DNA of 64,000 nt, taken from assembly GCA_900088475.1 (NCBI GenBank), contig FLMG01003521.1:1-64000 (forward strand). Direction: 5' to 3'. Source of the stretch: Hyphochytrium catenoides (lineage: Eukaryota > Sar > Hyphochytriomycetes > Hyphochytriales > Hyphochytriaceae). Position numbers and translations under genes: made by a program. The notes under the pieces were generated by a model, which searched no databases, was not told the origin of the DNA, and saw only the letters and a list, made by a program, of their open reading frames with translations. Of the stretch, positions 36,500 to 45,435 are shown one piece after another (position 1 is the stretch's first letter; each line of letters begins with the position of its first letter).

Positions 36500-36610
36500 A
36501 TGACTAACCGCAAAAGGACTCGGCCACAACGGCGTCCTAGCCGCACGACAACCAGCGGAGGCAGTTGTGGTGACAAGGGAGAGCCTTGCAATCTTGGCTC
36601 CGGCCCATGA
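36500..36610 (+). CDS. 36-residue basic upstream frame overlapping the next gene by ATGA
   Basis: It begins MTNRKRTRPQRRPSRTTTS and stops with TGA, which overlaps the ATG of the next gene (ATGA at 36607-36610). The promoter motif lies at the usual distance from this ATG, so the transcript probably contains it. It could be a small basic protein, a regulatory upstream frame, or the N-terminus of a gene split by a frameshift. Confidence 0.4.
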   Translation: MTNRKRTRPQRRPSRTTTSGGSCGDKGEPCNLGSGP

Positions 36611-36957
36611 ACAATGCTGAGCTGGACCTATTGGCTCTTGGATTCCAGGCGACGCGCCTAGGGCTATCCCACGTCACGATGCTCAATGAGCTGGGTTACC
36701 AGTGGCACCCCTTGCATATACATGCATCCCTAGGTTCCCCCTCAGAAGTAACGGACTACATACGACAGTTTGTCAGTATCGATCCGCAGTCCGTTGACTA
36801 CCTTGTGGGACCTGCTATTGAAGCTTCTAACTCCACGCAGCTGGAGCAAATCGTCTCTCTGGGATATCGTTTCACGGCAGAGCAGCTTCAGATGGCTCAG
36901 GCGACCGGTAATCAAGAGATCATAGAGCTCATTCAGAGTAACATGATCCAACCATAA
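36607..36957 (+). CDS. Small ankyrin-like protein
   Basis: 116 residues from the ATG at 36607. The sequence has helix-turn-helix pairs typical of degenerate ankyrin repeats (HASLGSPSEVTDYIRQFVSID, PAIEASNSTQLEQIVSLGYRF, AQATGNQEIIELIQSN). The frame extends a little upstream to a TTG, but the overlapping ATG is a better start. Its small size suggests a fragment or a minimal adaptor. Confidence 0.6.
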   Translation: MNNAELDLLALGFQATRLGLSHVTMLNELGYQWHPLHIHASLGSPSEVTDYIRQFVSIDPQSVDYLVGPAIEASNSTQLEQIVSLGYRFTAEQLQMAQATGNQEIIELIQSNMIQP

Positions 36958-36988
36958 GGTTCAAGACCATAACAGGAGACTATACACA

Positions 36989-37018
36989 AAAGTGGCTAGT
37001 GTGGGCTAGCACTTTTTT
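36989..37018. terminator. CTAG-type 3' hairpin
   Basis: GTGGCTAG pairs with CTAGCAC around a TGTGGG loop, flanked by A's and a T run, about 30 bp after the ankyrin-like stop codon. Confidence 0.6.
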
Positions 37019-37071
37019 CCTGCTTCTAGGGCCTCTCACAGATAACTGGCTTCAATCTCCTATAGGTAAAT

Positions 37072-37081
37072 AAATTTGAAT
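37072..37081 (+). promoter_or_regulatory. AAATTTGAAT promoter motif
   Basis: Perfect motif 73 bp before the ATG at 37155. Confidence 0.6.
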
Positions 37082-37154
37082 TCTTACCCCTTCATGGTTA
37101 CTCAAAGACCCTTTCTGTACTGACCTTTCGAGAAGGTACAAATCTGGTAGAACC

Positions 37155-38015
37155 ATGAGACTTACGACCCTAGCCCGCTATATGCGAGACGGGATCATCT
37201 TCGTGGGGGCTACCGTCCTTAGCGTAGTACTTCTCGTGTTCTTCCTTGACACTGGGCGAGTACTGTTGTATGCACTGGCTCGGCTCGGACAGTTGGTTCG
37301 GGACAGAACCGTCCAATGCATGATGCCAAAGGAAACATGGGAGGGTCTAACCACGCCTTGTAAGCTGGAGACTGTCCGGGTATGCTCGGTGCCCAGTGAT
37401 ATCCCGAACGTCAGCATTCTAACGCTATTGATTCTCATGGCCTTTATTACCTTTAAGGTTCTAAGGGTATCGTGCCAGTACCTGTGGAGGTTGGCTGGGC
37501 TTACTGAAGAGGATGACCGAGTAATCAAGGTACCGCAACAGGAGTATGCAGCCCTGCTAGCGGACAAGGAAGTGCTCCAGCGTGATAAGGATGACCTCAC
37601 CTCCCAGATCCGGGGGCAAGATGATTATATTGATAACTTAGAGTCGTCTAAGAGAGAACTTCAGGCACGTTTGGATGCTGTAATAGGTAGAGCTGAAGCC
37701 CATAACCGTGAGATGGATGAGATACCTAGAGAAGACGCTGAACGTGACTCTGATGTTAGCTCTACTGATGACATTGCAAGAACCCCACGGTCACAGCGGG
37801 TAGCACGAACCCCACGTGAGATCCAGTTGGAAGGTGAGATTCAGGCTCTACACGCAGCACTTAACAGGCGAGTTGAGGAACATGGCTATGCCTGTGTAAT
37901 CTGCCACGATGCAGAGGCTGGTAGTCATTGCAACCATACCTCTCACCCACGTTGTCTGAGGGATTGGTGGGCAACCAACGCAAGGGGAAGGGTCTGCCCA
38001 GTCTGCAATACGTAA
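37155..38015 (+). CDS. Membrane RING-finger protein, likely E3 ubiquitin ligase
   Basis: 286 residues. Two membrane helices lie at about 12-36 (GIIFVGATVLSVVLLVFFLD) and 91-110 (VSILTLLILMAFITFKVL). A coiled coil follows at about 125-175, and a C-terminal RING-like finger begins CVICHDAEAG, then CNH..SHPRCLRDWW and CPVC. RING E3 enzymes recruit E2 enzymes; membrane placement suggests modification of host membrane or virion proteins. The gene begins after an AAATTTGAAT motif and ends about 500 bp before a duplicated region. Confidence 0.7.
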   Translation: MRLTTLARYMRDGIIFVGATVLSVVLLVFFLDTGRVLLYALARLGQLVRDRTVQCMMPKETWEGLTTPCKLETVRVCSVPSDIPNVSILTLLILMAFITFKVLRVSCQYLWRLAGLTEEDDRVIKVPQQEYAALLADKEVLQRDKDDLTSQIRGQDDYIDNLESSKRELQARLDAVIGRAEAHNREMDEIPREDAERDSDVSSTDDIARTPRSQRVARTPREIQLEGEIQALHAALNRRVEEHGYACVICHDAEAGSHCNHTSHPRCLRDWWATNARGRVCPVCNT

Positions 38016-38185
38016 GACTTGCCCTTTGATGGTACTCTGGGAAGGTTCTATTCATTACCAGAATCTTTGGCTTGGATTCAAAAAAAATATACTAAGTAAC
38101 CTACTCATTACTAGGTGAACAGTAAAGGAGAGAAACTTTCTGATGTCCCAGCATCAGTTTTTTCCTCTAGGAGGCAAAGAGAAAA

Positions 38186-38245
38186 AAGTGCCAGGGGTAA
38201 TGCTACAAGACGAATCTCATAACACCACCCTACCCCCTGGCACTT
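38186..38245. terminator. Long 3' hairpin, copy 1
   Basis: AAGTGCCAGGGG (38186-38197) pairs perfectly with CCCCTGGCACTT (38234-38245). Confidence 0.6.
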
Positions 38246-38263
38246 AATAATAGTAATAGGAGA

Positions 38264-38273
38264 ATTCAAATTT
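38264..38273 (-). promoter_or_regulatory. AAATTTGAAT motif in duplicated 3' region, copy 1
   Basis: Carried by the tandem duplication and not followed by an obvious gene. Confidence 0.3.
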
Positions 38274-38440
38274 AAAAATCAGCGAAGCCAAATACGCTTA
38301 GCCTTACAACATCTGCCTCGGCAAGGTCCACCGGTCGTTGGCTGGGCTGGCGGTGCAGTAGGGGGTCCAGGCGACGGCCCAGCTGAAGGTCCAACTGAGG
38401 GCCAGCATCAGTTTTTTTCCTCTAGGAGGCAAAGAGAAAA

Positions 38441-38500
38441 AAGTGCCAGGGGTAATGCTACAAGACGAATCTCATAACACCACCCTACCCCCTGGCACTT
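38441..38500. terminator. Long 3' hairpin, copy 2
   Basis: Same 12-bp stem as copy 1, just after the stop of the minus-strand gene. Runs of A and T flank it. Confidence 0.6.
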
Positions 38501-38518
38501 AATAATAGTAATAGGAGA

Positions 38519-38528
38519 ATTCAAATTT
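38519..38528 (-). promoter_or_regulatory. AAATTTGAAT motif in duplicated 3' region, copy 2
   Basis: Six bases beyond the stop codon of the minus-strand gene; no gene follows on that strand. Confidence 0.3.
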
Positions 38529-38533
38529 AAAAA

Positions 38534-39286
38534 TCAGCGAAGCCGAATACGCTTAGCCTTACAACATCTGCCTCGGCAAGGTCCACCGGTTGTTGGCTGG
38601 GCTGGTGGTGCAGTAGGGGGTCCAGCTGACGGCCCAGCTGAGGGTCCAGGAGAAGGTGCAGGAGATGGTCTAGGAGGTGGCCCAGCTGATGGTCCAGGCG
38701 AAGGCCCAGGTGAAGGCCCAGGTGAAGGTGCAGGAGATGGTCCAGCTGATGGTCCAGGAGAGGGCCCCGGAGATGGTGGTCTATTGGTGCCAGTCGGTGA
38801 CGGTGCTACATACGTAGTACAGTCAATCATATCTCTGAATGGACAAACTTTAGAGGTTGGTGTGGTATAGGTATAGCAAGAGAAGTGTGATCCTTCGTTC
38901 TTCCAGCACTCTATACCTGAGAATCCACCATTGTTCGCAGCTTTACGGATAATCCTCTCTTGGTTTCCGACTCTGCACTCGACATTACGGTCACATACCT
39001 TAGATCCACTGTAGAGTTGGTCTGGCATACGGAACATGGCACAGTTAACCGTATTCTGGAATGGAGGGCATACCCCAGCAGAAATATGTTCGTAACAGCT
39101 CCAACCTACTCCAGGCTCAAGTGATCCACGTACCCAGCAAGGGGGTGCGCTAGGCCCGATACGTGTACCATACGAAGGGTTATTGCCGATAAGGCACTTG
39201 GTATTAATAAAGTCAGTACAGGTCTCTGCATCAACGACAGCGATACTAGCTAGAGCGATGGCTATACCCTTTAGCAGTGGTATCAT
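38534..39286 (-). CDS. Secreted Cys-rich protein with Pro/Ser/Gly repeat tail
   Basis: 250 residues. A signal peptide (MIPLLKGIAIALASIAVVDA, cleavage before ETC) is followed by a ~135-residue domain with about ten Cys in C-rich pairs (CTDFINTKC, CWVRGSLEPG..SC, CPPFQNTVNC). The tail of about 75 residues repeats PSPGPSAGPSPAPSPGPS, and a basic end (GRCCKAKRIRLR) finishes it. The Pro-rich tail may be O-glycosylated. A duplicated 3' end follows in the genome, which shows recent rearrangement. Confidence 0.7.
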   Translation of the reverse strand: MIPLLKGIAIALASIAVVDAETCTDFINTKCLIGNNPSYGTRIGPSAPPCWVRGSLEPGVGWSCYEHISAGVCPPFQNTVNCAMFRMPDQLYSGSKVCDRNVECRVGNQERIIRKAANNGGFSGIECWKNEGSHFSCYTYTTPTSKVCPFRDMIDCTTYVAPSPTGTNRPPSPGPSPGPSAGPSPAPSPGPSPGPSPGPSAGPPPRPSPAPSPGPSAGPSAGPPTAPPAQPTTGGPCRGRCCKAKRIRLR

Positions 39287-39387
39287 CTTCTTTCGTTTCT
39301 TAGTGGGGGTTCCTATAAGAAGCCCATATACAATTTTTTTCGAAAGGAATAATCATTATTTATCCGTAAATTAGTATAGGGAATCTT

Positions 39388-39397
39388 AAATTTGAAT
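39388..39397 (+). promoter_or_regulatory. AAATTTGAAT promoter motif
   Basis: About 108 bp before the ATG at 39505, a longer spacing than most. Confidence 0.5.
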
Positions 39398-39504
39398 TTC
39401 TCGACCTTTTGAAAGCATAATGAAGGCTAACGTCGGAGAGACTGTGTGTACCGCTTACGAAAGGAATTTGCTAGTACGCTTCTCACAAATCTAGTTCAGG
39501 AAAT

Positions 39505-40005
39505 ATGACGGGGTGCGAGCTTTGCGGAGATCCTACCCCTGTGGTGATCGAATGCAAGAAGTGCGATACGGTTATTTGCTGGAAGGACTGTTGGAAGCCT
39601 CAAGTGGAAGATGCCCGGGAGACTAAGGCAACCTACCCCGTGTGTCCGCATGCGGATTGCAATAAGGTAGTGTCGCTAAAGGACCTGGAGTTTCACCATG
39701 GCAGCGCTGAGCGCTACTTTAGAAATCTTCTTCCAAGCTTCTTCGGGAATCCAGCTAGTGACAGCTCCACTGCAGAATCTGATGGATCACCTGCAAAGGC
39801 TCCAAAATCCAAGGTCAAGGCTGCAAAGCCCACCTCGGCAAAGGCGTCGAAGTCGACCACGGCAAAGGCTGCAAAGTCGACCAAGGCTAGCGGTGGTGTC
39901 GTGAAGATTGACCTTCCCGTGGCTGAGTTGCAGGAGAGCATTGCCCGAAGCACTGATGGTATTGTTCAAATAGAGATAGCCATCGGTAAGATTAACCTGG
40001 GTTAG
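39505..40005 (+). CDS. Zinc-finger-like protein with histone H1-like basic stretch
   Basis: 166 residues. The N-terminal ~65 residues have Cys/His pairs (CELCGDPTP, CKKCDTVICWKDC, CPHADCNK), probably a zinc-binding RING/TRAF-like module. Residues about 90-130 are Lys/Ala/Ser/Thr-rich (KAPKSKVKAAKP, SAKASKSTTAKAAKSTKA), as in histone H1 tails. A short C-terminal beta/helix part follows (VVKIDLPVAELQESI). The basic part suggests nucleic-acid or chromatin binding. Confidence 0.6.
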   Translation: MTGCELCGDPTPVVIECKKCDTVICWKDCWKPQVEDARETKATYPVCPHADCNKVVSLKDLEFHHGSAERYFRNLLPSFFGNPASDSSTAESDGSPAKAPKSKVKAAKPTSAKASKSTTAKAAKSTKASGGVVKIDLPVAELQESIARSTDGIVQIEIAIGKINLG

Positions 40006-40304
40006 ATCTTCGTATGTTGCATGTCTGAAAATTTGAAAAAACCAATAAAAAGAGGAAATAACCAAAAAATCAGAAAAAGCAGCACCAACCCCACACTCAC
40101 AAACTTCACTATTCACACTTTTATGCATGTCAGAAAAACGGAAAACAAAGAAAAGTTCACCGTTTCGCTTGTATATATCTTTGCAGGGTTAACCCTGCTT
40201 GCGAAACGTCATAGTTGACACGTAGATTTTTTTATATCTTGATAGATTTATAATCATCATCGATCACCTGAATCAAATCATCAAATCAAGTCTTTGTGCA
40301 AAAT
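40006..40304. other. AT-rich intergenic stretch
   Basis: No supported gene. It is rich in A and T (GAAAAACGGAAAAC, GTATATATCTTTGC) and probably holds the promoter of the following gene. Confidence 0.4.
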
Positions 40305-40934
40305 ATGACCCCTGAGCAGATTAGGCTTGGCACAATTATAGCTGTCACAACAATATTTTTGATCTTTATCACCTGCAGGCATGGATCTGGCGGAAAGAGA
40401 CATCACCATAAATGTAAATGTCGCTGCGGTAAATGCAAGCGCCAGCTCGAGGGATTTCTTACTTGTTCGTTAGACAGTACAGATACGTGCTGTAAGGAAT
40501 GTAACACTGATCCAAAATTCACAGACTCCATTCGCTCTTTGAATCCTAGTATGAAGTCTCTTGATGCAACAGCGAAATGCGCCAAGTGTCGAGCAGATAA
40601 CAACAAGGATGGCGCCAAATGGTCGCTCAGTAACTGTAAAGCTCGTCGAGAGGGAAATTTACCAGGTTACACCAGCTCGCAACCAGCAGAAGATGTGTAC
40701 CGTGATATTGTTGCCTGTGGCTGTGCTTGGAAACAGAAAGGTCAATACAGCAGTCTGTATCCTGAGATGCCCTGGTCAGACGGAAAACTCTGCGGAGGCA
40801 ATGCCCCAGTCATCGCTCCTGCCCAGGCTAAAGCACTTGTGAGTCTGGTAAACAATAAAGGTCTGTCTTCAAGCGCCCGTACAGAAAAGGCAAGATGTAT
40901 ACTGAAGAAGTCACTAGAAGAATGTATGGCATAA
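40305..40934 (+). CDS. Membrane-anchored Cys/His-rich protein
   Basis: 209 residues from the ATG at 40305; the longer frame starts with GTG. A membrane helix lies at about 9-25 (IIAVTTIFLIFITC). A dense Cys/His cluster follows at about 28-48 (KRHHHKCKCRCGKCKRQ), then CCKEC and CAKC pairs and single Cys in the later part. This looks like a metal-binding or disulphide-bonded luminal domain. Family not recognised. Confidence 0.6.
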   Translation: MTPEQIRLGTIIAVTTIFLIFITCRHGSGGKRHHHKCKCRCGKCKRQLEGFLTCSLDSTDTCCKECNTDPKFTDSIRSLNPSMKSLDATAKCAKCRADNNKDGAKWSLSNCKARREGNLPGYTSSQPAEDVYRDIVACGCAWKQKGQYSSLYPEMPWSDGKLCGGNAPVIAPAQAKALVSLVNNKGLSSSARTEKARCILKKSLEECMA

Positions 40935-41167
40935 CCGAAAAAATGTTTGTATCCCACAAACAATAGTTACAACTACAACGAACTAAATTTCTTATTTATT
41001 TTTTCTAATCCAACCCAAAAATTGCATTTTATTGTTTTGTCTACAATTGTTTATCATGCACACACATCTGTTCACATGTACAACAGTTTTGAATTATTGT
41101 ACAAACCCTTGGTCAGTTCTTATCTTACTGCTTTCTGCAAAAGTCCCATCACCAATCTCTGTGTCAT

Positions 41168-42127
41168 ATGAAGGAAGAAATGTATAGCAGTCCTAATGGT
41201 GGTAGAGCTAAGGACTGGGCAGCAGTGGAAGAGGTGTTATCATGGAAATGCCCCAAGCTGAAGAAATGTCATATGGAGCGCTTATTGGACTTCCCCAATA
41301 TTTTCCAACGGATTATGGACCAACCGCTGCCTCACGAGGAGAAAGTGGAGCAGGTGGAAGCCGTATTTTCTAACGAGTTCAGACCAGTACAGGTCATTGA
41401 AGCCGTTCTCCTCAAAGCCCTACAATATGATCCCGTGGCCTACCTGACAGATAAATTCACCCTCAGCGTCAGAGAGATTGGAACCTGGATTGCGTTGGAG
41501 CTCCAGATGCCAGAACTGGTGCGGATGAAGATGTACTCTCAACTGAACGAAGAACTTTGTTCTCGCCAGCATCGCATAACAAGGCTCAGGGCAGACATTA
41601 TTCTTCTGGTGAAAGAGCTCAATTTGCTTACCTCATATGCTAGCTCTGAGCAGCAGACCACCTTTCTCCAGGGAGACCAACAAGATTCAGACCAGTGCGA
41701 CGCAGAATTCCTTGTCCTGTCCAACAAGTTTACGGCTTTCTTGTCCACCACATTTCCAGAGAGCATTGAAGAATTTGATACATCTTCTCTCAGATCTCTC
41801 CATGAAGTCGTCCTCAAATTACAACAAGAACTCGATGATATACAATCCTTCCGTAAGGGAGTTTTCTACTTTCTAACAGGATATGTACGTACTAAGCTAG
41901 AAGAAAATGTTCTCGGGATAATGGGTGGTCGCTACAAGCTGGATCTGTTCGAGGCTCTTATCAGAAACCGCATAGCCGTCGAACGAGGTGGTGTTATAGC
42001 GCTTGAAAGGAGGGCACTAATGAAGGAACTTGAGGATGAGCTCCAATACCTTACCGAGATTGAGACTATACTCTATCCGCCAGGAGCACCACCTTCATCT
42101 CCACCCCGACTCCGCCGTATGCCCTGA
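41168..42127 (+). CDS. Hypothetical helical protein with coiled coil
   Basis: 319 residues. Mostly helical and charged, with a likely coiled coil at about 115-235 (ELCSRQHRITRLRADIILLVKELN, LRSLHEVVLKLQQELDDIQS). A proline-rich end (PPGAPPSSPPRLRR) follows. The ATG at 41168 is followed by a second at 41180. The 230 bp upstream is very AT-rich without the AAATTTGAAT motif. No family recognised. Confidence 0.5.
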   Translation: MKEEMYSSPNGGRAKDWAAVEEVLSWKCPKLKKCHMERLLDFPNIFQRIMDQPLPHEEKVEQVEAVFSNEFRPVQVIEAVLLKALQYDPVAYLTDKFTLSVREIGTWIALELQMPELVRMKMYSQLNEELCSRQHRITRLRADIILLVKELNLLTSYASSEQQTTFLQGDQQDSDQCDAEFLVLSNKFTAFLSTTFPESIEEFDTSSLRSLHEVVLKLQQELDDIQSFRKGVFYFLTGYVRTKLEENVLGIMGGRYKLDLFEALIRNRIAVERGGVIALERRALMKELEDELQYLTEIETILYPPGAPPSSPPRLRRMP

Positions 42128-42228
42128 GCCAACTTCTCAGAACCTAACTCCGAAAGTTTTTTTTAATATGCAACTTCAATATATTCCTGTAGCCCAAAAA
42201 CTTTTTGGAAGTCAAACTTGATAGACCG

Positions 42229-42633
42229 ATGAGTCTCGGGTTTGGCCCCATTAGCCAGCAGAAGATTGCGGAATACCAAGAGAACTATTCTTGTCACGGA
42301 TGCAGCTTTCCCAGTAGTAAGCAAGTATATACTATATGCGTTGTTACGGAGCGATTCTCCTACATCTATAATACTTGTCTGGATTGTGAATTGTTCTTTC
42401 CATCCATTTTGAGGTCTTTAAGGGGTACTATTGAGATTTATCATAAAGGCGTTAGGGTGTACTGCAACTCTACAAATCACACCGCGACCACGTTCAGAGG
42501 AATAATGCGTCATTGCCTTGGGCAAGTAGTATGTCGCTATCAGGAAAGGATTCAGGACAGAGCTCATACTGCACTTCTCTATGATCAGCCTATCCCGTCA
42601 GACATTGGTTTCCTGATCCAGTCATTCTTATAA
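42229..42633 (+). CDS. Small zinc-binding-like protein
   Basis: 134 residues from the ATG at 42229; the longer frame has only a TTG. Cys pairs CHGC and CLDC are spaced by about 30 residues, consistent with a treble-clef or ribbon. A further Cys/His-rich part follows (YCNSTNHTATTFRGIMRHCLGQVVC). It is followed 95 bp later by a RING-finger gene on the same strand. Function unknown. Confidence 0.5.
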   Translation: MSLGFGPISQQKIAEYQENYSCHGCSFPSSKQVYTICVVTERFSYIYNTCLDCELFFPSILRSLRGTIEIYHKGVRVYCNSTNHTATTFRGIMRHCLGQVVCRYQERIQDRAHTALLYDQPIPSDIGFLIQSFL

Positions 42634-42727
42634 GCCTAATTAAAGCCGTCCCCGTCCATAACGTATATACAACCAGAAGCTTTTTGGTAAATTAATGGTA
42701 TAGACACACCGGCAAGTTGAAGGCAAG

Positions 42728-43507
42728 ATGGCATCGGCAAGAAACTTTGAGTTCCAAGGACGTCTGACGATTGATGCTGGCCACATCATTCATTTTCATA
42801 CCGATGACTTGACCCTTCACCGCGAGTACCTGAACCTCTGTCAGGACTTTCTGGTTTACTCCATGAACCGTTACAAGGCGAAGAGTAAGCACTTGACAAA
42901 TGCTATCCAGTATACGCTGGTCAAGAATATGGAGACCATCCTTGACTTGCTCATATACTTATATAAGCAACTCCAGGCTGACCCTGAGAAGTACGGCATC
43001 AGTCTCCTGGGTGGAGATGCCAAAGCAGTCCGAGATCGGACCATAAACTTCATTCATCAATCCATCATCTATTCGTTTGATGAAGAAATCTCTATTGCGA
43101 AGCAGAGGACAGAAGCTGCCTACAACCTAAAGTATAACTACAAGCTTCTGCTGAAGAAGAATGGGCTCACCAAAGAAAATTACCCACTAGACAGTATCAA
43201 AGACATATACCAGAAATACTATTCTTACTATAGACTGGCCAAAGGCTATGGTAAGTGCAAAGCAAGTAATCATGCCTTTGCGGATGTCATGCACACCATA
43301 GAAGTACGGCGACTAAGCGGTCTAGTCGCTGCTTTCGATTGTACGACCGGAGAAGAGTGTTCGATCTGTTATGATGTTTGTAACAGAGACTACATCGCAA
43401 CAGACTGCTTCCACGTATTCCACCTCAACTGTCTTGAGAACTGGGCTAGAACATGCTTCGTTAACAAATCCCATGTCACCTGTCCACTATGCAAAGCATG
43501 CCTGTGA
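42728..43507 (+). CDS. C-terminal RING-finger protein, likely E3 ubiquitin ligase
   Basis: 259 residues. The last ~50 residues are a RING-H2-type finger: CSICYDVCN, CFHVFHLNCLENW and CPLC. The preceding ~200 residues are helical with no known domain (LTKENYPLDSIKDIYQKYYSYYRLAKGYG). Together with the membrane RING gene at 37155 the window has at least two putative E3 enzymes, a common giant-virus way to steer host protein turnover. Confidence 0.7.
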   Translation: MASARNFEFQGRLTIDAGHIIHFHTDDLTLHREYLNLCQDFLVYSMNRYKAKSKHLTNAIQYTLVKNMETILDLLIYLYKQLQADPEKYGISLLGGDAKAVRDRTINFIHQSIIYSFDEEISIAKQRTEAAYNLKYNYKLLLKKNGLTKENYPLDSIKDIYQKYYSYYRLAKGYGKCKASNHAFADVMHTIEVRRLSGLVAAFDCTTGEECSICYDVCNRDYIATDCFHVFHLNCLENWARTCFVNKSHVTCPLCKACL

Positions 43508-43540
43508 GCTAGCGTTGTTGGACAGCCCCTGAATTTTTTC

Positions 43541-44320
43541 TCATTGGTCCTCCGTTATACTGCGCAGGACGGAGCGCACAAAGCATATTCTGTTCTCCTT
43601 GGACAAGATAAAAAATATCAGACTCTGGCAGACAAAATCTGTCAAACAGTCCGTTGCTGGATCCTTTGCATGTTCTGGCATGGGAGTATAATGGAAGCGA
43701 GCGCTAATCATAATCTGATCCCCTCGAGCGTCCAGCGCCTTCATCTCCACGTTGCTCCAGCCAAATTTCAGGTATAGCCCACGACAGCTTTGCCATGACT
43801 CCATCATTCCCTTGGGGCCATTCCGATACTCATGTGGGTTGTCGTGTAATAAGGTTCCGTCCACTGGGAGCCTATCTTGTACCAGTATTGAAGATGAATG
43901 GTATACAGAGAGACTCTGTATGAAAGGCTTCCCACCTTTAGCGTAGCCGGCTAACGCCCTTGCCACCGTCTGGAGTCTAAATGACCGGATATACGCGTGA
44001 TCCTCTAAAGGTACGCCTGGGATGGCGCCAGACATGCTCTGCAAGAGATGTACTAAGGAGCGATGACGACTTTCCGCGACTTCTAGTTCTCGCTGGAGAG
44101 CTCGTAGGTCTCGCGTCCTGGCAGTTCCCCATTTCCGCCTCTGCGGCTTGGGACTTGCTAGACGATCTACCATTGTACTGGAAGAGCTCTGATCGTCATC
44201 AACTACATTGGGCTGTGCACTAGCGGCCTCCTCCTCTGATGGTAAGTCTTGCTTGTCGCCTTGACCATCCGTCAGAAGTCGCAAGCACTGATGAAAGATT
44301 ATGTCTGGACCTTCTTCCAT
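43541..44320 (-). CDS. Hypothetical protein
   Basis: 259 residues from the ATG at 44320; the longer frame begins with TTG. The N-terminal third is acidic/Ser-rich and then has a basic coiled-coil-like part (RTRDLRALQRELEVAESRHRSLVHLL). The C-terminal half looks globular (GTLLHDNPHEYRNGPKGMMESW). No family recognised. It is convergent with the RING-finger gene. Confidence 0.5.
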   Translation of the reverse strand: MEEGPDIIFHQCLRLLTDGQGDKQDLPSEEEAASAQPNVVDDDQSSSSTMVDRLASPKPQRRKWGTARTRDLRALQRELEVAESRHRSLVHLLQSMSGAIPGVPLEDHAYIRSFRLQTVARALAGYAKGGKPFIQSLSVYHSSSILVQDRLPVDGTLLHDNPHEYRNGPKGMMESWQSCRGLYLKFGWSNVEMKALDARGDQIMISARFHYTPMPEHAKDPATDCLTDFVCQSLIFFILSKENRICFVRSVLRSITEDQ

Positions 44321-44668
44321 GGGCAATTGTTTGCGGTTGGAATCTGGAGATCTGACTGAGATTTCTTTCTATATCGTGTGTTGACAACAGTGGTCTCAAC
44401 TGCAACTACCAGCCGTCCATTTTTCATACAGGAGAGAACAAAAAGAACAAACATGATTTAACAACGACGCCTTTGTTTCATGAAAGTTTCGTTATATATT
44501 TGTTTATTGCACACATAAGTTGCATTTCCTATTTGCAAAATAGCTCATCCATCAACAAAGATATTTGGCCAGAACTGTTATGCTTCTGTGAAAGCTCAGA
44601 ACATTGACGCTCACAATCTGAAATTCCTTTCTGGCCAAAATCCCTTGCAGCAGAACAACCAATCAACG
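44321..44668. other. 348-bp spacer without supported gene
   Basis: AT-rich. It may hold promoters for the divergent genes at 44320 and 44669, but no consensus motif was seen. Confidence 0.4.
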
Positions 44669-45346
44669 ATGTCTCCCACAAAGTACAGCACCCGATTGGC
44701 TAAAGCTACAAAGACTAAGAGACGTATCAAGTCTCACAAGTACAACACAACTACAGTTATAACCATTTCAACCGACCCAACCGCTGCTGGTGCTGTAACG
44801 ATACAGTTGCATAGAGGATATGCACCAGCTTCAACACCAGTATGCTTATCGGTCCAGTCACTCAAGTCTCTGCCCCAAGCTGCACCGCTAGCACTAGAAG
44901 CATCGGTAGCTCAAAAGCCAATCTCTACCTCTCAGTCACCACCAAAGCAATCAGTAGTAGGCACAGAACTATCAGTTTACCAACCAGTTAAGAGATACAC
45001 TCGCGAGTCACGTCTTCATCAGCTACTACAAGAACGATGGGACAAGTCTGTCATCGGCTTCCACTATAACTACCACGCCTTACTATCCGAACTCCCACCA
45101 TGTCTGATAACCCAGATGAAGTACAGAATCAAATCAACTCATGTGATGGGACGGAAACTCAGACTCGGGGAATGTACTCCTGATATGGAACATCTGATCC
45201 TCAAGACAATACAGCGTTACCAAACGTCCTTGTGCCAGCGAAGCCGCAGACGTTCCCATGCCAAAGCAAAGCCCTCTCAAGGCAAAACAAGGCGCTCCCA
45301 AGCCAAAGCAAGTCGATCTCAAAAAATTAAGTTAGTAAGCAAGTAG
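44669..45346 (+). CDS. Basic Lys/Arg-rich protein
   Basis: 225 residues from the ATG at 44669; the longer frame starts with GTG. The ends are strongly basic (RLAKATKTKRRIKSHKY at the N-terminus; RSRRRSHAKAKPSQGKTRR near the C-terminus). The middle is Ala/Ser/Thr/Pro-rich. Likely a nucleic-acid-binding or DNA-condensing protein, by composition alone. Confidence 0.5.
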   Translation: MSPTKYSTRLAKATKTKRRIKSHKYNTTTVITISTDPTAAGAVTIQLHRGYAPASTPVCLSVQSLKSLPQAAPLALEASVAQKPISTSQSPPKQSVVGTELSVYQPVKRYTRESRLHQLLQERWDKSVIGFHYNYHALLSELPPCLITQMKYRIKSTHVMGRKLRLGECTPDMEHLILKTIQRYQTSLCQRSRRRSHAKAKPSQGKTRRSQAKASRSQKIKLVSK

Positions 45347-45435
45347 GTAACCTAAGCTATTACAATTATAATTTGAAGACTTAGCTCTATCCTATATATC
45401 CTCAGTCCTTGCTGGGTATCTTTGGCGTGTAAGCT

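Larger units (their letters stand above)
38149..38655. repeat. 254-255 bp tandem duplication of a gene 3' end
   Basis: Copy 1 (38149-38402) and copy 2 (38403-38655) differ at only a few positions, including one T-run length change. Each copy holds the 3' end of the secreted Cys-rich gene, an AAATTTGAAT motif on the minus strand and a long hairpin. Copy 1 carries a detached fragment of coding sequence. Confidence 0.9.
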
